Part shown: positions 60,701 to 64,000 of the stretch, piece by piece | How the letters are laid out: every line of letters begins with the position of its first letter | How positions within the stretch are numbered: position 1 is the first letter of the stretch | Source: Rhizobium sp. BT04 | GTDB taxonomy: Bacteria > Pseudomonadota > Alphaproteobacteria > Rhizobiales > Rhizobiaceae | Direction of reading: 5' to 3' | NCBI RefSeq assembly: GCF_030053135.1 | Contig: NZ_CP125652.1 | Location: 2,743,001 to 2,807,000 of the forward strand | DNA: 64,000 nucleotides | The notes under the pieces: generated by a model | What the model was told of the DNA's origin: nothing | Databases searched by the model: none | The model's input: the letters and a program-made list of their open reading frames with translations, nothing else | Program-made: the position numbers and the translations under genes

Positions 60701-61095
60701 ATGAAGAACAACACGCCGGTGACCAGAGCGACGGACGGCGCAGTCTCCGCCCAGTGCATCTTCTCGGAAGTCAGGAAGAACAGGGCATAGAGCGCCAACA
60801 GCGCGACGGTCGAAAACATCATGAAGCTGACGAGGATGGCGGCAAACCCCCGCCGGCGGCGTGCGTCGTAACCTTCCGCCGAAAGCTGCGGCAGGGTCTT
60901 CAAGAGCGTGATGCTGGAGCCGAGCTCGGCAATCGAGGCGCCCGTGACCACCAGCCAGAGGGAAAAAGCGACGATGCCGTTGGCTTCCGGCCCGAGCAGC
61001 CGCGCGGTTATGATCGAGGACACGAAGCCCGTCAGAAGCAGCAGCATGCCCGCCGCCGCATTCATCACCGAATTTGCGATAATACCCTTCGACAT
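57784..61095 (-). CDS. Wzx-type polysaccharide flippase fused to two alpha/beta-hydrolase domains
   Basis: A single open frame of 1103 residues. Residues 1-465 are an MOP-superfamily flippase with about 12-14 helices (MLLLLTGFVSSIITARLLGP at the start). Residues about 530-785 are an alpha/beta-hydrolase domain whose nucleophile elbow reads IGQGLGAT: Gly637 stands where Ser is expected, so it is probably inactive. Residues about 805-1100 form a second one with AGRCSGGYVA, and Cys921, Asp1049 and His1082 as a plausible triad. The domain pair recalls the hydrolase pair beside exosortase/exopolysaccharide genes. Flipping coupled to acyl or ester modification is inference. Confidence 0.82.
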   Translation of the reverse strand: MSKGIIANSVMNAAAGMLLLLTGFVSSIITARLLGPEANGIVAFSLWLVVTGASIAELGSSITLLKTLPQLSAEGYDARRRRGFAAILVSFMMFSTVALLALYALFFLTSEKMHWAETAPSVALVTGVLFFIQAIGSFVKFYLIGEKKLGAFFKLTVAVSIVQLAGVAAGAVFYGVEGVLVGYALGQLVLFFATLPILLARRDWCGVSLKYLASSSVILSIQFIIDSIFLNRLELLFLQQFWSVEMVGYYAVGLSIANIALQLPIQMTGSLLPYYSERRHNSDDSTLPVEVFAAVTRSMAYIVLPMSLGLAAISSELVLVVFGEAFRRSGTVVALLALVAPAYTFMQILSLYLLSMDRARSRLKISVIGGLLMVAGCLLIVPRLAAEGAAFVRILVFVAMSVMMIRQTGFGSQLSSLYTSLTKVMLASVLCACGAISVLEFVQGPIGLVAAIIAGTFCYFAALRVLRAVPAEDVEVMRAILEKMPPVLRRPVGHAINFIAPRLPGDPDRAKVAPGEFSLDPAEGAGRSAALPVVFAGTIGLFMPENPEVNKRSAAVLFVSPWGFEEMCSRKFFRVAAEHFADIGMPSLRFDYRGTGDALDFGALPARLETWENSIRAAAAELKSLSGCDRIILIGQGLGATLAHRIGASIEGVDSLVMLAPVLSGRAYLRELNMWSKIIDADLGLGKEHVQTAKVQIAGLVMPEEIAAELGKLNIASPQGLAASRYLILERPARADDSGFADALKALGADVEQTVFEGYDELATNPLFAKTPTGVVERLRAWLEATTTETSAPHSPDVIESPPLAGEGFTETPVRFGSHDHLVGVVSRPLGEIKGNAVLFLSTAYDRHAGWGRTTVDMARELARQGVVSLRFDSANVGDSPPRPDAPEQVLYSDTQTADAVASLDLLESIVAGPIMVAGRCSGGYVAFRAGVTDERLKAVVSINPFVYYWDPEIPVRKEHVVSVPRSLDDYGQRLARIDTLKRLISGQVDVVSAVQNIVIAGGRRLSPWIAPLLELLPDRRHIAREVRHSFALFTKRKVPLTLIYSEGDVGLDHVYFHFGPRGAKLSRYPNVRLLMLPDADHNLTPPQSRKFVLDEIIRLAMA

Positions 61096-61183
61096 CTATC
61101 CATCCGCCAGGATCGGCCTAAAGCAGGCTACCCGCCATCTCTAATGCGAAAATGTTAAAATAAAGCGGAGTAGCGACCTCAGC

Positions 61184-62362
61184 TTAGCTGGCCTGCATCG
61201 CCGCCAGCGTCTGGAGCGCCTTGTCATAGCTGTTCTCCGCGAGGTATCGCAGCAGAAACGCCCGCGCCTTCTCGGCCTTCTCCCGTGCAAGCTCGGGCGC
61301 GCGGAAGATATCCCGGAGATGCGCGGCCGCCGCTTGCGGAGAGGGATCGGCCCAGACCGCGCCTTCGAGCCCGGCAAATTCCGGGTGGGTGTCGACCACA
61401 GGAATGAGGGGAGAGGCGACCTGCCAGCTATTATCAGGATCGCAGAAATCCACTGTTCCCGACCAAGCCGTGGAAATAACCGGCGTGCGCTGCATGATCG
61501 CCTCGGCAACCGTCAGCCCGAAACCCTCAGAACGATGCAGCGAAAGATAGGCTTGGGAAGAACGGATGAGGCCGTTGATATCGGCGTTCGACAACCTGTC
61601 GGTGACGATCCTGATCCGGCTGTTGCCGGCGACCGAATCGACCAATTCCCGCAGGCCTTCATCCTTGTTCACATCACCGCTGGCCTTCATCAACAGGAAG
61701 GCGCTTGGGCATTCGGCGGCAAATATCCTGAAGGCCTCGATGACGGCCCGCGGATTTTTCCGGTTGATCGAGGAGCCGGCGCTGAAGATGAAGCTGACGA
61801 GAAAAGCGTCCTTCTCGATGCCGAACCTCTCCCGCATGCCTTCCGTCGCCGGCGCCTCGGTCACCGGATGCGGAACGACGATGACGGGCGCCTTTGTGAG
61901 CGGCGCAATCGCCCGGCGGGTGAATTCGGACGGCACGAAGACGGCATTCATGTAGTGCATCGCATTGCGCCATTCCGCCGGCGCGACTTCAAGCTCCCAG
62001 GCGAAATATCCGATATTGAAGGCGTGGGTGAAATTTCCAGCGCCCTTCTTCAGGATGGCGCGCGGCAGCATCGGCGGATTGAGGTGCCAGATCCGGCTTC
62101 CCGGCGGCTCGGTGGCGAGAGGCGACGGCGTCCATCCGGCGAAGGCATTGGCGTCGGGATGCGTGCTGACATCGGAGAGCGATATCGCCCGCCCCACCTC
62201 AGACAGAGCGCCGGCGCAAAGCCTTGCCGATTCGCCCACGCCGACCGCCATCGAGAGATAGCCGACGATTTCCACCGGCTTGCGCGGATTGAAGGCAAGA
62301 GGCGAGCGTGGGATCAGCCGCTGCAGGAGGTGGGCACGGAGAAAGCGGTATATCGTTCTCAA
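61184..62362 (-). CDS. GT4 family glycosyltransferase
   Basis: This 392-residue GT-B enzyme begins with a basic segment (YRFLRAHLLQRLIPRSP), then VEIVGYLSMAVGVGESARL. The C-terminal domain has FIFSAGSSINRKNP and the E-x7-E motif in HRSEGFGLTVAEAIMQRTPVIS. It differs clearly from the GT4 at 56593, so the two likely make different linkages. It lies 88 bases upstream of the flippase fusion on the same strand; cotranscription is likely. Confidence 0.88.
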   Translation of the reverse strand: MRTIYRFLRAHLLQRLIPRSPLAFNPRKPVEIVGYLSMAVGVGESARLCAGALSEVGRAISLSDVSTHPDANAFAGWTPSPLATEPPGSRIWHLNPPMLPRAILKKGAGNFTHAFNIGYFAWELEVAPAEWRNAMHYMNAVFVPSEFTRRAIAPLTKAPVIVVPHPVTEAPATEGMRERFGIEKDAFLVSFIFSAGSSINRKNPRAVIEAFRIFAAECPSAFLLMKASGDVNKDEGLRELVDSVAGNSRIRIVTDRLSNADINGLIRSSQAYLSLHRSEGFGLTVAEAIMQRTPVISTAWSGTVDFCDPDNSWQVASPLIPVVDTHPEFAGLEGAVWADPSPQAAAAHLRDIFRAPELAREKAEKARAFLLRYLAENSYDKALQTLAAMQAS

Positions 62363-62414
62363 ATCACGGTCTTTCTCAATGGATCGGCATCGTCATTGGC
62401 GGGGGCGTCACCCC

Positions 62415-62482
62415 CAGAGCATGATGCCGAAAAGTCTGCGCGGTTTTCGGACGACAGCATGCTCTATCTCTTTTCTAGAGCG
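62415..62482. repeat. Dispersed palindromic repeat, copy 5
   Basis: AGAGCATG (62415-62422) pairs with CATGCTCT, and the inner CCGAAAA pairs with TTTTCGG. A second AGAG-type start follows after TCTCTTTTCT. This is the AGAGCATGATGCCGAAAAGT form of the two-hairpin family. It lies between the GH2-like and GT4 genes and touches the 3' end of the GH2-like gene. Confidence 0.75.
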
Positions 62483-64000
62483 CGACGCGATGCGAACTGC
62501 CTAAACTTCTGATCTCGCCCGCAGGCGGGATATCGTTCTCCGCGCCAGGGAGCGCATGAAGCTTCACGCGCCGCAATGCGCCGGGAGCGAGATGGAACCA
62601 GTCGTCGTCGGCGCGGTAGCCTTCGGCGTCGATATGCACCGATTGCGCCAGCCGGTCGGTCCTCAGATCGACGAACCAATCCTCGCCGTCTCTGCCGAGT
62701 GTTGCTTCGATAGCTGCGTCATGCAGCGCCTTTCCCCGTCCGCAGGGAAAGTGAAAGCTTTCCGCCAGAATGGCGCCGTCTGTCAGCGAGCGCAGGCGTG
62801 CGACACTTGCATCATGCGACGGCGGCCCGAAACGGAAGGCATAGGTCGTATCGAAAAAGGCGCCGAACAGTGCGGTGCAGGCCAGACGCTCCGTGTCCCT
62901 TGCCGCCAGCTTGAAGGCCCGGCTGCCGCTGACGACCTGCTGTTTTCCCGCGCGCAGGCAGGCGACTTCGAGTTCCACGTCGAGTGCGGCATCCGTCTCG
63001 TTCAGAACATGCACGTCGAGACCGTTGGTTCCCTCGTCTGTGAAGACCACCTGAACCGGCCGGAATGCACGGCGCATCGCATACCAGACCGGCTTCGGCT
63101 CTCCGGTGGAATCGATCACCCCCCAGCCGGGGCCGGGCAGCAGGTCCTGCAGGGTCCAGACGAGTGCGCCATTGCAGGCGGAGCCCTTGCGCCGCCATTC
63201 AGCAAAAGTCTCCTCGATCACCTCGCAGGTCGCGGCGCGGGAGAGATCGAGATAGCGTTCCGGATCTTCGCGGCGCAGCTCAGCCGGATCGAAACCGTAG
63301 AGAAGCTGCAGGTAGAAATCGCGAACATCCTCGAAATCCCAGGAGGCACTGCGGTCGCGCGGCACCCGGGCCTTCCAGAGCGGGCTATGGACAGCCGGCA
63401 CATCGAGATGACGCTGCAGCGTCCTTTGCTGCGGCACATGCGCAAAGGCGAGGCTTTCGGACGCAAACCGCACGTCGGCACGGCGCGCGTCGGCAAGCGG
63501 CCGCATATAGGCGCCGACGCCGTAATAATGGGCGATACCGGCATTCGGTGAAAAGGGCATCGCTCCGCCATAGGGCGAGTTCGGCACATAGGGCACGTCG
63601 GGACGCATGCGCGTAGCAATGGCCGGGATGACCTCATCGGTAACAGGCCCGCTCCAGAATTCCATGGGCAGGCCGAGCATCGCCGCCTGCTGATGGACTT
63701 CGCTGCCACCGCAGAGCACGGCGAGCGAAGGCGACGCCCGGACGCCGTGCAGGAATTCTTCGACCTCCGCATGCACATGGCCGAGAAAGGCTTTGTCGTT
63801 GCGCGGATAGTCGAAATTGGCGAACATGAAATCCTGCCAGACGAGCAGGCCGAGCTCGTCGCAGAGCGCGAAGAAATCTGATGTCTCATAGGCCATGGTG
63901 CCGCCGATGCGGATCATGTTCATGCCGGCTTGCGCCGCAAGCCGCAGGAACGGCTCATAATCGGCCCGCCCGCCCGGCAGCCGCGCGATATCGGCCGTCG
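62475..64000 (-). CDS. GH2 beta-mannosidase-like protein (3' part; N-terminus beyond the window)
   Basis: The reading frame is open to the right edge, giving at least 508 residues. LAAQAGMNMIRIGGTMAYET and CDELGLLVWQDFMFANFDYP are the barrel core of GH2 beta-mannosidases. The acid/base Glu should be in VLCGGSEVHQQ, where the family usually has Asn before Glu. The nucleophile may be the Glu in FASESLAFAHVP. C-terminal beta domains follow. The sugar-binding Asn change to Ser is odd and may alter activity. It lies upstream of GT4 and the flippase on the same strand. Confidence 0.8.
   Translation of the reverse strand, partial: TADIARLPGGRADYEPFLRLAAQAGMNMIRIGGTMAYETSDFFALCDELGLLVWQDFMFANFDYPRNDKAFLGHVHAEVEEFLHGVRASPSLAVLCGGSEVHQQAAMLGLPMEFWSGPVTDEVIPAIATRMRPDVPYVPNSPYGGAMPFSPNAGIAHYYGVGAYMRPLADARRADVRFASESLAFAHVPQQRTLQRHLDVPAVHSPLWKARVPRDRSASWDFEDVRDFYLQLLYGFDPAELRREDPERYLDLSRAATCEVIEETFAEWRRKGSACNGALVWTLQDLLPGPGWGVIDSTGEPKPVWYAMRRAFRPVQVVFTDEGTNGLDVHVLNETDAALDVELEVACLRAGKQQVVSGSRAFKLAARDTERLACTALFGAFFDTTYAFRFGPPSHDASVARLRSLTDGAILAESFHFPCGRGKALHDAAIEATLGRDGEDWFVDLRTDRLAQSVHIDAEGYRADDDWFHLAPGALRRVKLHALPGAENDIPPAGEIRSLGSSHRVAL

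Overview
The window is a gene-dense, high-GC chromosomal segment of an alphaproteobacterium. Rhizobiaceae is the best fit, most likely the genus Rhizobium (R. etli/leguminosarum group). The clues are rhizobial-type proteins (DUF2794, DUF2585/UPF0314, CenR-like regulator, alphaproteobacterial UbiH-type hydroxylase), the arrangement ffh / chorismate mutase / rpsP-rimM-trmD-rplS, and several families of short palindromic repeats that I recall as common in rhizobial genomes. No phage, transposase, integrase or CRISPR array was seen. The genus call rests on memory of gene families, not on a database search.

Layout. 1-8.5 kb: an FtsX-type ABC permease, a Bax-inhibitor-1 membrane protein behind a structured leader, a GNAT acetyltransferase, DUF2794 and DUF1223 proteins, and aconitase. 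8.7-11.9 kb: the cytochrome c maturation operon ccmABCD-ccmG. 11.9-17 kb: a minus-strand run dapF-mtaB-ftsY-ispZ-DUF2585. 17-22.2 kb: the SRP/ribosome operon ffh, chorismate mutase, rpsP, rimM, trmD, rplS; both SRP GTPases (FtsY and Ffh) therefore lie within 6 kb. 22.3-25.8 kb: an amino-acid ABC binding protein and permease without an ATPase, then leuC. 26-34 kb: envelope and housekeeping genes (aldo/keto reductase, L,D-transpeptidase, CenR-like regulator, cyclic-nucleotide-binding protein, xthA, lolA, ftsK). 34-36 kb: the nitrogen-regulated glnK-amtB pair. 36-41.4 kb: tesB, a ubiquinone hydroxylase, Trm112-like, Lon-N-domain and CnoX-type thioredoxin genes, a prolyl-tRNA deacylase and tRNA-Gly(GCC).

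41.9-46.8 kb holds an M81 peptidase/gamma-glutamyltransferase pair and a glucoamylase-family protein. 46.8-50.7 kb is a ferric-iron-type ABC transporter with two predicted iron-responsive (RirA/IRO) boxes upstream. 50.8-56.5 kb looks like a lysine/pipecolate catabolic cluster: a 2-oxoadipate dioxygenase-like DUF1338 protein, an AmaA-like oxidase and an ALDH7 dehydrogenase in one operon, with a divergent LysR regulator and a stand-alone RAM-domain protein. 56.6-64 kb is a polysaccharide locus with two GT4 glycosyltransferases, a GH2 beta-mannosidase-like protein cut by the window end, and an unusual 1103-residue fusion of a Wzx-type flippase to two alpha/beta-hydrolase domains. That fusion is the most novel-looking item.

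Non-coding structure includes two-hairpin dispersed repeats at five places, a 41-bp inverted pair between ccmA and ccmB, and a related inverted-repeat element lying in frame inside ftsY. There is also a ybhL-type leader and a promoter-to-terminator unit upstream of ffh that could be a small RNA or attenuator. Good intrinsic terminators follow the Bax-inhibitor gene, acnA, rpsP, rplS, leuC, amtB and the gamma-glutamyltransferase gene.
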